DNA of 33,320 nt from Pseudomonadota bacterium (GCA_023430705.1 JAEYZJ010000016.1:1-33320); one strand, 5' to 3'; numbered from the stretch's first letter, positions 1-9,051 are shown. Numbers and translations are program-made. The notes: generated by a model from the sequence alone, not told the origin.

Positions 1-268
1 CGTGCGAGCGGTCGATGGTCTGGCCGACCGAACCCTGGATGGCGTCGAAGAAGCTGGGCCAGCCGGAGCCGGACTCGTACTTGGTGTCGGCGGTGAACAG
101 CGCGGCGCCGCAGGCGGCGCAGTGATAGACGCCGTCGCGCTTCTCGGTGTTGTAGATGTGCGACCAGGGCCGCTCGGTGCCATGCTCACGGGCGACGCGA
201 TAGAGCTCGGGCGTGAGTTCGGCCCGCCACTCGTCGTCGGTCTTGTCGACCTTGAAGGTCTCGCTCAT
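1..268 (-). CDS. msrB: peptide-methionine (R)-S-oxide reductase MsrB (N-terminal part)
   Basis: MsrB reduces the R-epimer of methionine sulfoxide in oxidised proteins. The 89 visible codons begin M-S-E-T-F-K-V and contain the family landmarks: W-x-x-x-L-T-P near the start, an H-C-A-A-C zinc-binding CxxC pair, and S-G-W-P-S-F. The catalytic cysteine lies in the C-terminal half, beyond the left edge, so activity cannot be checked. The ATG at 266-268 (read on the minus strand) is a normal MsrB start. The gene diverges from the antiporter operon across 171 bp in which no clear promoter was recognised. Confidence 0.93.
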   Translation of the reverse strand, partial: MSETFKVDKTDDEWRAELTPELYRVAREHGTERPWSHIYNTEKRDGVYHCAACGAALFTADTKYESGSGWPSFFDAIQGSVGQTIDRSH

Positions 269-439
269 GTTGGGGTCTCCGTTACGCGCCAAGATATGGC
301 GATTGTGCCGCCCGATCGCAAATCCTCAAGTGCACACAAAGCTGTGGTGGCTAACGCGTAAGCGCCGGTTTGCCTTGCGGGGGCGGGTTGTGCGGATAAG
401 CTGTCCCCCGGAGCGAATCCCCATTGGAGGCCGACCTAC

Positions 440-2800
440 GTGGCAGCTGCGCCGGACATTGTCGTCGCACTGGTCGTGCTGCTGCCCTTCGTTGCGGCCG
501 TGCTCGCCCCGCTCCTCCATCGCCTCGTGGGAAACCTGACCGGCTGGGTGCTGGCGCTCGTGCCCACAGTCGGCTTTGTCGTGCTCTGGCCGCTGCTGGA
601 GACGGTCGCCGGCGGCATGCCCGTGCGGGTCGCCTGGCCCTGGGCGCCGTCCTGGGGGCTGGAGTTCAGCTTCATTGTCGATGGGCTGAGCCTGCTCTTT
701 TCGCTGACCATCGCGGGCATCGGCGCCTGCGTGGTGCTCTATTCGGGAGCCTACCTCAAGGGACACAGGCAGGGCCTGTTCCTCGGCTACCTGCTGGCCT
801 TCATGGGGGCGATGCAGGGGCTGGTGCTGGCCGACAACCTCGTCGCGCTCTATCTCTTCTGGGAGCTGACCTCGGTCGCCTCCTTCCTGCTCATCGGCTT
901 CGACCATACCCGCCAGGCCGCCCGCCGCGCCGCGATCCAGGCGCTGGTGGTCACCGGGGCAGGCGGCCTCTGCCTCCTCGCGGCGGGCGTCGGCATCTTC
1001 GTGATCACCGGCCAGTGGGACCTGAGCGCCGCGGGCAGGCTGGACGGGCCGGCCTATCCGCTGCTCGTCGGGCTGGTGCTCGTCGCCGCCTTCACCAAGT
1101 CGGCGCAGTTCCCCTTCCACTTCTGGCTGCCCAACGCCATGGAGGCGCCGACACCGGTCTCGGCCTATCTCCATTCGGCGACCATGGTGCAGGGCGGCGT
1201 CTATCTGGTCGCGCGCATGACGCCGCACCTCGGCGGCGAGCCGATCTGGAACCTGACGCTGATGCTCTTCGGCGGGGTGACGCTGCTGTGGGGCGCGGTG
1301 CTGGCGCTGCGCCAGACCGACCTCAAGCAGATGCTGGCGCAGACAACGCTCGCCTCGCTCGGCCTGCTGATGCTGCTGCTCGGCGCCGGCACCGAACTGG
1401 CGATCACCGGGGCGGCGCTCTATTTCCTCGCCCACGCGCTCTACAAGGCGGCGCTGTTCCTCGTCGCCGGCGCCATCGATCACGGCACCGGCACGCGCGA
1501 CATCACCGCGCTCGGCGGCCTGCGCGATCCCATGACGGTGAGTTTCATCGCCACGATCATGGCCGCCGCGGCGATGCTGGGGCTGCCGCCGCTGCTCGGC
1601 TTCTTTGCCAAGGAGGAGATGTACGCGGCCCTCGCCCTCGGCCAGCTGCAACCGCTGCTGGCGCTCGCCGCGCTGGTGATTGGCAACGCCCTGCTGGGCG
1701 GCATCGCGCTCGCGCTGCTGATCCGGCCCTTCATGGGCGAGGTGCTGCCGACCCCGATCGCGCCGCACGAGGCGCCGGTGGCAATGCTGGCCGGCCCGGT
1801 GGCGCTGGGCGGGCTCGGGATCGTCGCGGGCTTCATGCCCGGCTGGCTCGGCGAGTTCATGGTGGCGCCCGCGACCTCGGCGATCCTCGGCAATGCGGTG
1901 GTCTCCCATCTCAAGCCCGGGATCGACCCGACGGGCTGGCCGTTCTGGCTGTCGCTGGTGACCTGGGCGCTGGCCGGGGCGGTCTATGTCAGGCTGGACC
2001 AGGGCCGCGCGCTGCTGCGGCGGCTCGGCGAGAGCGGGGGCTGGAACTTCGATCGCGGGTTCGACGCGGTCTATTTCGGGCTCGTCCGCTTCGCCGCGGC
2101 GGTGACGCGCCTGCTGCACCATGGCCGGCTGGAACGCTACCTGTTCGTGCTCTTCCTGCTGCTGGCCGCGGCGGCGCTGCTGCCCGTCTGGCTGATGGGG
2201 GGCCTTGCGGGCTGGCCGCAGCGGGTCGAGCTCCACTTCTACGAGTGGGGCGTCGTGGCGCTGATCGCCTGCGGGATCGTGACGGTCGTGCTGGCCCGCA
2301 TCCGGCTGTTCGCCATCCTCGCGCTGGGCGTGCAGGGGCTGGGCGTGGCGCTGCTCTTCCTGCTCGTCGGTGCGCCTGACCTGGGCTTCACGCAGTTCAT
2401 GGTCGAGGTGCTGTCGGTCGTGATCCTCGCCCTGGTGATGACCCGGCTCGATCTCGAGGTGACCGACACCCGGCCGCTCGAGGACTGGGCCCGCGACGGC
2501 AGCGTGGCGCTGCTGGGCGGGATGGCGGTGACCGGGCTGCTCTGGGCCGTGCTCGACTATCCGCTCGACAGCCGGCTCTCCGACTTCTTCAACGAATACG
2601 CCGGGCCGGTGGCGCATGGCCGTAACGTCGTCAACGTCATCCTCGTCGACTTCCGCGGCCTCGACACACTGGGCGAGATCTCGGTGGTGATGACCGCCGG
2701 CATCGCCATCCTGGCGCTGATCCGCGGGGCGCGGAAGAAGACGCTGCCGGCGATCCCGCCGCCGGCGTCCGGGGCCCCCCGGCGAAAGGCGGCGGCATGA
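440..2800 (+). CDS. mnhA: Na+/H+ antiporter subunit A (MnhA/MrpA)
   Basis: This is the largest subunit of the seven-subunit Mrp cation/proton antiporter in the inner membrane, which exports Na+ (or K+) in exchange for protons. The 786-residue protein is almost wholly hydrophobic. Residues about 100-400 are the NADH-dehydrogenase-like proton-translocating domain, with Glu142 in F-W-E-L-T-S and Lys220 in F-T-K-S-A-Q-F-P, both at the conserved family positions. The C-terminal 190 residues carry the MrpA-specific extension (G-A-P-D-L-G-F-T-Q and V-D-F-R-G-L-D-T-L-G-E). The GTG start at 440 follows a GGAGG with 9 bases between. It overlaps mnhB by ATGA and heads an operon that runs to 6274. Confidence 0.96.
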   Translation: MAAAPDIVVALVVLLPFVAAVLAPLLHRLVGNLTGWVLALVPTVGFVVLWPLLETVAGGMPVRVAWPWAPSWGLEFSFIVDGLSLLFSLTIAGIGACVVLYSGAYLKGHRQGLFLGYLLAFMGAMQGLVLADNLVALYLFWELTSVASFLLIGFDHTRQAARRAAIQALVVTGAGGLCLLAAGVGIFVITGQWDLSAAGRLDGPAYPLLVGLVLVAAFTKSAQFPFHFWLPNAMEAPTPVSAYLHSATMVQGGVYLVARMTPHLGGEPIWNLTLMLFGGVTLLWGAVLALRQTDLKQMLAQTTLASLGLLMLLLGAGTELAITGAALYFLAHALYKAALFLVAGAIDHGTGTRDITALGGLRDPMTVSFIATIMAAAAMLGLPPLLGFFAKEEMYAALALGQLQPLLALAALVIGNALLGGIALALLIRPFMGEVLPTPIAPHEAPVAMLAGPVALGGLGIVAGFMPGWLGEFMVAPATSAILGNAVVSHLKPGIDPTGWPFWLSLVTWALAGAVYVRLDQGRALLRRLGESGGWNFDRGFDAVYFGLVRFAAAVTRLLHHGRLERYLFVLFLLLAAAALLPVWLMGGLAGWPQRVELHFYEWGVVALIACGIVTVVLARIRLFAILALGVQGLGVALLFLLVGAPDLGFTQFMVEVLSVVILALVMTRLDLEVTDTRPLEDWARDGSVALLGGMAVTGLLWAVLDYPLDSRLSDFFNEYAGPVAHGRNVVNVILVDFRGLDTLGEISVVMTAGIAILALIRGARKKTLPAIPPPASGAPRRKAAA

Positions 2801-3218
2801 GAACCCTGATCTTCCGCACCATCGCGCCGCTGCTGACCGCCGTGATGCTGGTCTTTTCGGTGTTCGTGCTGCTGCGGGGGCACAACGAGCCGGGCGGCGG
2901 CTTCATCGGCGGGCTGATCGCGGCCTCGGCGCTGGCCATCTACGGCATGGCGACGGGCGCCGACGCGGCGCGCCGCGCGCTGCATGTGCACCCCATGGCG
3001 CTCGCCGGCTTCGGCCTCGCCCTCGCGGCGCTGTCCGGGCTGCTGTCGCTGCCTTTCGACGTGCCGTTCATGACCGGCCTCTGGGCCACGTTCGAGGTGG
3101 ACGGGTCGGAGGGCGCCGTCTCGACGCCCATGGTGTTCGACATCGGCGTCTATTTCGTCGTCTTCGGGACCATCGCCGCGGTGATCGTCGGGCTCGAGGC
3201 CGACGAGGAGGAGAACTG

Positions 3219-3219
<1 letters not shown>
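2797..3219 (+). CDS. mnhB: Na+/H+ antiporter subunit B (MnhB/MrpB)
   Basis: The 140-residue membrane subunit B of the Mrp complex. It shows the family signature H-N-E-P-G-G-G-F-I-G-G-L near residues 28-40, after a first membrane helix (T-A-V-M-L-V-F-S-V-F-V-L-L), and about four helices in all. Its ATG overlaps the mnhA stop as ATGA and its TGA overlaps the mnhC start by one base, which implies translational coupling and fixed subunit ratios. B is a separate gene here rather than being fused to A. Confidence 0.95.
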
Positions 3220-3595
<376 letters not shown>

Positions 3596-3596
<1 letters not shown>

Positions 3597-5169
3597 TGCC
3601 CGGGGTGATGCAGGATTTCGCGACCTATCCGGTCGACTGGCTGGTGATCCTGCCGGTGGTGCTGCCGCTGGCCGGGGCGGCGCTGCTGCTGATGCTGCGC
3701 GGCGCGCGCGAACCGCAGTTCTGGCTGACCCTCGCCGTCTCGGCGGCAGTTTTCGCGAGCGGCATCGCGCTGGCCCTGCGCGTCGCGGAGGCCGGTCCGG
3801 TCTCGATGACGATGGGCCGCTGGCTGCCCCCGTTCGGCATCAGCTTCACCGCCGACATCGTCGGCGCGGTCTTCGCCCTCGTCGCGGCGGGGCTGACGCT
3901 GGTGGTGCTGGTGTACATGCGCCACGACATGCCCGACCGGGTCCGGCACGACGGCATCTACCCGCTGGTGCTGCTGCTGCTCGCCGGGGTGAGCGGGGCG
4001 TTCCTCACCGCCGACCTGTTCAACCTCTATGTCTGGTTCGAGGTCATGCTGATCGCGAGCCTGGGCCTCATGGTGCTCGGCGGCCGCGACGTCCAGCTCG
4101 ACGCCACGGTGAAGTACGGCTTCCTCAACTTCCTCGCGACGACGATCTTCCTGCTCTCGCTCGGGCTGCTCTACGGCACGCTCGGCACGCTGAACATGGC
4201 CGATATCCTCGAGCGGGCGCGGGCGGCCGATCCGGCGATCATGGCTTCGATCGCGGCGCTGCTGCTGCTCGCCTTCGGCACCAAGGCCGCCGCCTTCCCG
4301 GTGAACGCCTGGCTGCCGGCGAGCTACCACACGCAGCCGGCCGCGATCTCGGCCCTGATGGCGGGGCTGCTCACCAAGGTGGGAGTCTATGCGCTGCTGC
4401 GCGTGCTGGCGATGCTGCTGCCCGCGAGCCGCGAGGCGCTCGATCCGCTCCTCGTCGCCATCGCCGTGGCGACCCTGGTCCTCGGCCCGCTTGGCGCGAT
4501 CGCCGAGACCAACCTGAGGCGCGCCCTCGGCTTCCTCGTCATCGGCGGGATCGGCGCCAGCCTGGCCGGCCTCGCGCTCGCCAACGAGGCGGGGCTCGCC
4601 GGGGCGGTGGCCTATGTGCTCCATGCCATGCTGACGATGACGGGCCTCTACCTTCTTGCCGGCCTCATCGAGGCGATGACCGGGGCGACCGACACGCGCC
4701 GCATGGGCGGGCTCTATGCGGCGGCGCCGCTCGCCGCGCTGCTGTTCTTCATCCTGATGCTGGCGGTGTCCGGCGTGCCGCCGTTCCTCGGCTTCTGGCC
4801 CAAGCTGCTGCTGGTGCAGGGCGGCATCGAGGCATGGCAGGCAGGCGCCGATGCCGGCGCGCTGCTGCTCTGGGTTGCGGTGCTGGCCAATGCGCTGCTG
4901 ACGCTGATTGCCGGCAGCCGGCTCTGGGCCCACATCTTCTGGCGGCCGGGGCACGCGGATGCGGCTTCCGAGGCGCCCAATCCCGACCTCCGGCCGCTCG
5001 ATCGCCGCGGCATGGCGCTGGGCCTCGGGACGACCGCCGTGCTGACGGCCGCGGTCCTCGCGATGAGCCTCTGGCCCGAACCGCTGGCCGGCTTCGGCAA
5101 GGCCGGGGCGGCGGCGCTGCTGCAGCCGGGCGACTACGTGGCTGCCACCGGACCTGAAGGAGCGGGCCA

Positions 5170-5173
<4 letters not shown>
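3596..5173 (+). CDS. mnhD: Na+/H+ antiporter subunit D (MnhD/MrpD)
   Basis: The 525-residue subunit D is the second proton-channel-like subunit, homologous to MrpA and to NuoM/NuoN. Conserved membrane charges are visible: Glu149 in W-F-E-V-M-L and Lys230 in F-G-T-K-A-A-A-F-P, followed by N-A-W-L-P and S-Y-H-T-Q-P. The late motif G-V-P-P-F-L-G-F-W-P-K is also typical of this family. The ATG at 3596 shares its A with the mnhC stop. The gene ends in an ATGA overlap with mnhE. Confidence 0.96.
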
Positions 5174-5645
<472 letters not shown>

Positions 5646-5649
<4 letters not shown>

Positions 5650-5951
5650 GCGGGGCAGGTGCAGTCCAGCTTGCCGGCCTCGTTGCACTTGCACTGCTCG
5701 GGGCGGCGATCTTCGTGACCTTGATCCGACTTGTGCGCGGCCCGAATCTGGGTGACCGAATTCTTGCGCTCGACCTGATCACCGTACTGGCGGCCGGGTT
5801 CATCGGCGCGCTGGCGGTGCTGACGGGGTTCTCGCTCTATATCGACATAGCAATAGCGCTGGCGCTGGTGAGCTTTCTGTCGACCGTGGCGCTGGCCCGT
5901 TATCTGTTCGTGCGCGCCCTCAGAAAAGAGCAGCAAGGCAAAACACCATGA
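5646..5951 (+). CDS. mnhF: Na+/H+ antiporter subunit F (MnhF/MrpF)
   Basis: A 101-residue three-helix subunit with the family motif R-G-P-N-L-G-D-R-I-L-A-L-D-L at about residues 30-43, then a second and third helix and a basic tail. ATGA overlaps tie it to mnhE and mnhG. From here to the end of the operon the DNA is visibly less GC-rich than mnhA-E and uses more TTG, GTT and ATA codons (for example 32 G+C in the 60 bases at 5821-5880, hand count). Confidence 0.94.
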
Positions 5952-6274
5952 TCGCGGAGATCGCCAACTATATCGCCGCAGTACTGGTGGTCGTCGGGGC
6001 CGGGTTCGGTCTGATTGCTGCCGTTGGTGTATTGCGGTTGCCTGATCTTTATACCCGGCTGCATGCAGCATCGAAGGCAGGAGCGATCGGCGCGGGGCTG
6101 ATCTTCCTCGCGGTGGCGGTTGCCTCGCTGGATGGCGCGATTGTCCTGCGCGCTCTGCTTGGGATTGTCTTCCTACTTTTGTCTACACCGGTATCGGCAC
6201 ACCTTCTGGCACGTGCGGCGTTTCGCAGCGGCGAAACCCCTACAGACACTACGACTATCGAGGATTTGAGCTGA
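5948..6274 (+). CDS. mnhG: Na+/H+ antiporter subunit G (MnhG/MrpG)
   Basis: The last antiporter subunit, 108 residues with three predicted membrane helices. The family motif G-V-L-R-L-P-D-L-Y-T-R-L-H-A-A-S-K is complete near residues 26-42, followed by a helix and the P-V-S-A-H-L-L-A-R-A-A segment. The start overlaps the mnhF stop (ATGA). No hairpin terminator was seen after the TGA; the AT-richer leader of mucR begins at once. It shares the lower GC content of mnhF. Confidence 0.95.
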   Translation: MIAEIANYIAAVLVVVGAGFGLIAAVGVLRLPDLYTRLHAASKAGAIGAGLIFLAVAVASLDGAIVLRALLGIVFLLLSTPVSAHLLARAAFRSGETPTDTTTIEDLS

Positions 6275-6280
6275 GAAATG

Positions 6281-6351
6281 CTGCAATTGCACAATATTGC
6301 CGCAAAGCAATAGTTATACACAGTTGTGACACTTGGGATTGCATTCGCAAT
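6281..6351. promoter_or_regulatory. AT-richer region upstream of mucR with repeated ATTGC/GCAAT motifs
   Basis: This stretch of the 153-bp gap before mucR has several copies of one short motif: a GCAATTGC palindrome at 6283-6290, ATTGC at 6296-6300, GCAA at 6307-6310, and an inverted pair ATTGC-ATTC-GCAAT at 6338-6351. It is AT-richer than its surroundings. MucR-family proteins are known to bind AT-rich sites and to autoregulate, so this could be a mucR operator or promoter. That assignment is inferred from position and composition only. Confidence 0.4.
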
Positions 6352-6427
6352 GCCACGGTTCTACAGAACCAGTGTCGGTCAAGGATGCCACCTCCTTTGC
6401 CCGGCTTACCGCAGAAAAGGACCCGAA

Positions 6428-6850
6428 ATGAACGACATCACCAGCGGCAACGCCGCGGCTGACAACGATCTCATCGATCTGAGCGCGGACATCGTCTCCG
6501 CCTATGTTAGCCACAATGCACTGAGCGTCAGCGACCTGCCCAAGCTGATTGCGGAAGTGCATGCAGCCCTCAAGAATCTCCACTCGCCCGTCGCCGCCGA
6601 GCCGGTCGAGGAGCTGAAGCCGGCCGTGCCGATCCGCAAGTCGGTCGCCCCGGACTACATCATCTGCCTGGAAGACGGCAAAAAGTTCAAATCGCTGAAG
6701 CGCCACCTGCGCACGCACTACAACCTCTCCCCCGAAGAGTACCGCGAGAAGTGGGGCCTGCCGGCCGACTACCCGATGGTCGCTCCGAACTATTCCGCGA
6801 CCCGTTCGCGCCTCGCCAAGGACAATGGCCTGGGCCGCAAGGCCGCCTGA
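6428..6850 (+). CDS. mucR: MucR/Ros-family zinc-finger transcriptional regulator
   Basis: A 140-residue Ros/MucR-type regulator; in rhizobia and Brucella these proteins repress exopolysaccharide, motility, virulence and cell-cycle genes and behave as nucleoid-associated silencers. The N-terminal half (about residues 15-50) fits the oligomerisation region. The zinc-finger domain follows: I-C-L-E-D-G-K-K-F-K-S-L-K-R-H-L-R-T-H, then Y-R-E-K-W-G-L and the tail N-Y-S-A-T-R-S-R-L-A-K. Asp replaces the second zinc-binding Cys, a variant I recall in several MucR homologues. The ATG at 6428 follows AAAAGGA; the longer reading frame upstream has no comparable ribosome site. A strong terminator lies 26 bp after the stop. 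Confidence 0.95.
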   Translation: MNDITSGNAAADNDLIDLSADIVSAYVSHNALSVSDLPKLIAEVHAALKNLHSPVAAEPVEELKPAVPIRKSVAPDYIICLEDGKKFKSLKRHLRTHYNLSPEEYREKWGLPADYPMVAPNYSATRSRLAKDNGLGRKAA

Positions 6851-6876
6851 TCCCGCACAAAAGCGTGACAGTGACG

Positions 6877-6910
6877 AAATGGCCGCCCCAGCCGGGCGGC
6901 CATTTTCTAT
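6877..6910 (+). terminator. Intrinsic terminator of mucR
   Basis: A perfect 12-bp inverted repeat (AAATGGCCGCCC at 6877-6888, GGGCGGCCATTT at 6894-6905) with a 5-base loop is followed by a T-rich run (TTTTCTATTT). This is a textbook rho-independent terminator on the plus strand, isolating mucR from the next gene. Confidence 0.9.
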
Positions 6911-6967
6911 TTGCCCCCGACCCCCGGCGGGCGCGCGGTTCCGCCCGACTTATCCCCGCCTCTCCCA

Positions 6968-6997
6968 TTGCCCGGTATAGGAATATCGTCCTATGCT
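6968..6997 (+). promoter_or_regulatory. Possible promoter with internal palindromic operator
   Basis: TTGCCC (6968-6973) and TATGCT (6992-6997) are spaced like -35 and -10 elements (18 bp). Between them lies a perfect 6-bp inverted repeat, ATAGGA (6977-6982) and TCCTAT (6989-6994), with an ATATCG spacer. The palindrome in the promoter spacer suggests a repressor site controlling the gene at 7015. The ribosome site GAGGAGAGG starts only a few bases downstream, so the leader would be very short. Confidence 0.45.
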
Positions 6998-7014
6998 GAG
7001 GAGGAGAGGCGGCG

Positions 7015-7428
7015 ATGCGTGGCGAGGCGGCGCAGGTGGGGAAAGCCCCCGCAATCGGACGGCGAGGCCGGAGGGGCGTGCTGCGGTTCGACCCGCGCCG
7101 CGCCGACCCCCGCGGCTGGCGGCTGCTGGAACTGGTTGCCGCGGCACGCGGGCTGGAGCCGCGGCAGCTCCTCGGCCCCGACCGGGGCAAGGCCGAGATC
7201 GCGCTGGCGCGGCAGCTGGCGATGTACCTCATGCACACCCAGTTCTCCCGCATCTATTCCGATGTCGGCCGTTTCTTCGGCCGCGACCGCACCACGGTCT
7301 CCCATGCCTGCGCGCTGATCGAGGATTTGCGCGAGGAGAGGGCATTCGACGAGGAGGTCGGGGCGCTCGAGGCCGCCCTCGAGGGCGAGGCGGCGCTGGC
7401 GCGGGAGGCATCCCGTGCGGCGGCCTAG
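7015..7428 (+). CDS. DnaA domain IV-like helix-turn-helix protein
   Basis: A 137-residue protein resembling the C-terminal DNA-binding domain of the replication initiator DnaA without its ATPase part. The region from about residue 60 has A-R-Q-L-A-M-Y-L, then V-G-R-F-F-G-R-D-R-T-T-V-S-H-A-C, matching the DnaA signature around D-H-T-T-V-x-H-A. It may bind DnaA-box-like DNA or act as a transcription factor; its target is unknown. The acidic C-terminus may be a contact surface. The ATG follows GAGGAGAGG by 5 bases, and the DUF6456 gene overlaps its end by 14 bp, so the two are co-translated. Confidence 0.82.
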   Translation: MRGEAAQVGKAPAIGRRGRRGVLRFDPRRADPRGWRLLELVAAARGLEPRQLLGPDRGKAEIALARQLAMYLMHTQFSRIYSDVGRFFGRDRTTVSHACALIEDLREERAFDEEVGALEAALEGEAALAREASRAAA

Positions 7429-8179
7429 CAAGTCCGCGCTGCGCCTCGTGCGGGCGCTTGTCGGCGGCGCCGAGGCCTGGCGCGAGGGCGAGGTCTTCCG
7501 ACTGGCGGGAGCCGGCGGACGGATCGAGCTGCCGGCGCCCGAGGTCCGCGAACTGGTCTCCCAGGGCGTGCTGGATGGCGATGCCGCGCACTGCCGCAGC
7601 AACGCCGCGACGGCGCAGTGGCTGAAGCGGCAGATGATCGAGGCCGATGCCTTCGCCGCGCAGCACCGGCTGGAAGCGCCGGGCCCGGAGGGCTCGGTCC
7701 TCGACCTTGCCGACAGCCCTCTGGCGCGGCTTGCGGCTGCCGACGCGTCGGGCGAGGCGTTCCTCAAGCCCCATCAGGTGCAGGCGGGCGAGCGGCTGCG
7801 CCGGCTCTTCGAGCGGGCCCGGCTGCAGCCGCGTGTCACCATGAGCTATTCGCCGGCCCACACGGCGGGCGGCAAGGGCGGCGGGCACGCGGCCGAGATC
7901 GGCGACATGGCGGCGGATGCGCGCCGCGAACTGGCCGGGCTCTACCGGCAGCTCCCGCGCGACTGCGCCGAGGTGGCATGGGACGTGTGCGGCTTCGGCA
8001 AGGGCCTGCAGCAGGTCGAGGGCGAGCGCGGCTGGCCACGCCGCAGCGCCAAGCTGGTGCTGCGCATCGCGCTCGACCGGCTGGCGGAGATCCACGGGCT
8101 GGGCGAGGCGGCGACGGGCGCGCCGTCGCGGCGGCAGCGGGCCTGGATGGACGGCGCCCGCGTCGCGATGTTCGATTGA
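7415..8179 (+). CDS. DUF6456 domain-containing protein
   Basis: A 254-residue soluble protein of a conserved alphaproteobacterial family with no established function. The C-terminal half carries the typical region: L-K-P-H-Q-V-Q-A-G-E-R-L-R-R-L, V-T-M-S-Y, then W-D-V-C-G-F-G-K-G-L, and ends with a helical S-A-K-L-V-L-R-I-A-L-D-R-L stretch that looks like a DNA-binding or packing helix. The GTG at 7415 has GGGAGG 6 bases upstream and lies inside the preceding DnaA-like gene. Coupling to a DNA-binding partner suggests a role in DNA or cell-cycle control (inference). Confidence 0.82.
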   Translation: MRRPSKSALRLVRALVGGAEAWREGEVFRLAGAGGRIELPAPEVRELVSQGVLDGDAAHCRSNAATAQWLKRQMIEADAFAAQHRLEAPGPEGSVLDLADSPLARLAAADASGEAFLKPHQVQAGERLRRLFERARLQPRVTMSYSPAHTAGGKGGGHAAEIGDMAADARRELAGLYRQLPRDCAEVAWDVCGFGKGLQQVEGERGWPRRSAKLVLRIALDRLAEIHGLGEAATGAPSRRQRAWMDGARVAMFD

Positions 8180-8196
8180 CGGGGCAGGGGCCCCGT
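8179..8196. terminator. Hairpin between convergent DUF6456 and sufE genes
   Basis: ACGGGGC (8179-8185) and GCCCCGT (8190-8196) form a 7-bp stem with a 4-base loop. It starts on the last base of the DUF6456 stop and ends 2 bases before the sufE stop, so it could serve both directions. There is no T-run, so termination strength is uncertain. Confidence 0.4.
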
Positions 8197-8198
8197 GG

Positions 8199-8618
8199 TC
8201 AGGCGGCGGCGAGCTGGCGCGCTTCGCTGCGCATGCGCTTGACCATCGCGACGAGGCCGTTGGAGCGCTGCGTGGTGAGATGCTCGCGCAGCCCCAGCTG
8301 GTCGAAGATGGCGATCGCGTCGGTCTCGGCGATCTCGCCGGCCGGACGGCCTGAATAGAGGGCGACCAGCACCGCGACGAGGCCGCGCACGATCATGGCG
8401 TCGGATTCACCCCGGTAGACGAGGTGGGCGCCGTCGTGGTTGGAGACGAGCCAGACCTGCGACACGCAGCCATTCACCTTGTTCTCGGCGGTCTTTTCGC
8501 CCTCGGCGAGCGGCGGCAGGGCCTGCCCGAGCTCGATGATGTAGCGATACCGGTCCTCCCAGTCGTCAAGATAGGAGAGGTTTTCGGCAATCTCGGTGAA
8601 GGCGGCGGGATGGGTCAT
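8199..8618 (-). CDS. sufE: SufE-family cysteine desulfuration protein
   Basis: SufE accepts persulfide sulfur from the cysteine desulfurase SufS and passes it to the SufBCD scaffold during iron-sulfur cluster assembly. The 139-residue protein has the family landmarks Y-L-D-D-W-E-D-R-Y-R-Y-I-I-E-L-G and K-V-N-G-C-V-S-Q-V-W-L. With the ATG at 8618 the acceptor cysteine is residue 51, the same number as in E. coli SufE, which favours this start over the in-frame ATG at 8636. Neither start has a clear ribosome site. No other suf gene is adjacent. Confidence 0.93.
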   Translation of the reverse strand: MTHPAAFTEIAENLSYLDDWEDRYRYIIELGQALPPLAEGEKTAENKVNGCVSQVWLVSNHDGAHLVYRGESDAMIVRGLVAVLVALYSGRPAGEIAETDAIAIFDQLGLREHLTTQRSNGLVAMVKRMRSEARQLAAA

Positions 8619-8666
8619 GGGGTGTAGATAGGTCATCCGGCGAGCGGATTGAAGCCAATAACAAGC

Positions 8667-8698
8667 GAGCCGCAGTGCGGGGCAGCGCACTGCGGCTC
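8667..8698 (-). terminator. Terminator-like hairpin after the DUF5330 gene
   Basis: A perfect 13-bp inverted repeat (GAGCCGCAGTGCG at 8667-8679, its complement at 8686-8698) with a 6-base loop lies about 50 bp past the DUF5330 stop. Read on the minus strand it is followed by a T-rich stretch, CTTGTTATT. It probably separates that gene from sufE. Confidence 0.6.
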
Positions 8699-8751
8699 CT
8701 TGGCCAGGGATCGTGCTGGAGTAGCGTCGGGGAAGTGACGCGACCCCTGGT

Positions 8752-9048
8752 TTAGCCCATCCTGTCCGGCCGCGGCCGCGGAAGCGGGACCGGGACGGCC
8801 GATGTTTCCTGCGAGGGCATGCCGAGCGAGGGGAGCCGGTTGCCGGCCAGCACCGTGAGCGCCGCCTTGCCGCCGGCGCATTCGAGGCTCGTGCAGTCGG
8901 CCTTGATGATCTGCGCGACGATGGCCTTCTGGCCGGCCTCGAGGGCACCCTGCGAGGCGTTCGCCACGTCCTTGCCCAGGTCGTAATCCCGGGGAGCGAT
9001 GACGAGGAACATCACCGTCAGCCAGAATGCGGACCGCAGCAGGAACAT
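8752..9048 (-). CDS. DUF5330 domain-containing protein
   Basis: A 98-residue protein of a small alphaproteobacterial family of unknown function. It opens with one hydrophobic segment (M-F-L-L-R-S-A-F-W-L-T-V-M-F-L) that is a signal anchor or signal peptide. A short soluble part with two cysteines four residues apart (D-C-T-S-L-E-C) follows, and the tail is proline-rich. The cysteines could form a disulfide if exported. The ATG at 9048 has GGAGAG upstream at good spacing; a TTG one codon earlier is possible. Confidence 0.75.
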   Translation of the reverse strand: MFLLRSAFWLTVMFLVIAPRDYDLGKDVANASQGALEAGQKAIVAQIIKADCTSLECAGGKAALTVLAGNRLPSLGMPSQETSAVPVPLPRPRPDRMG

Positions 9049-9051
9049 CAA

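Noticed and set aside
326..2617. 763-codon open frame antisense to mnhA
   Set aside because: It mirrors mnhA with low-complexity Arg/Gln/His/Glu-rich translation, as expected for the reverse frame of high-GC coding DNA; no domain or ribosome site.
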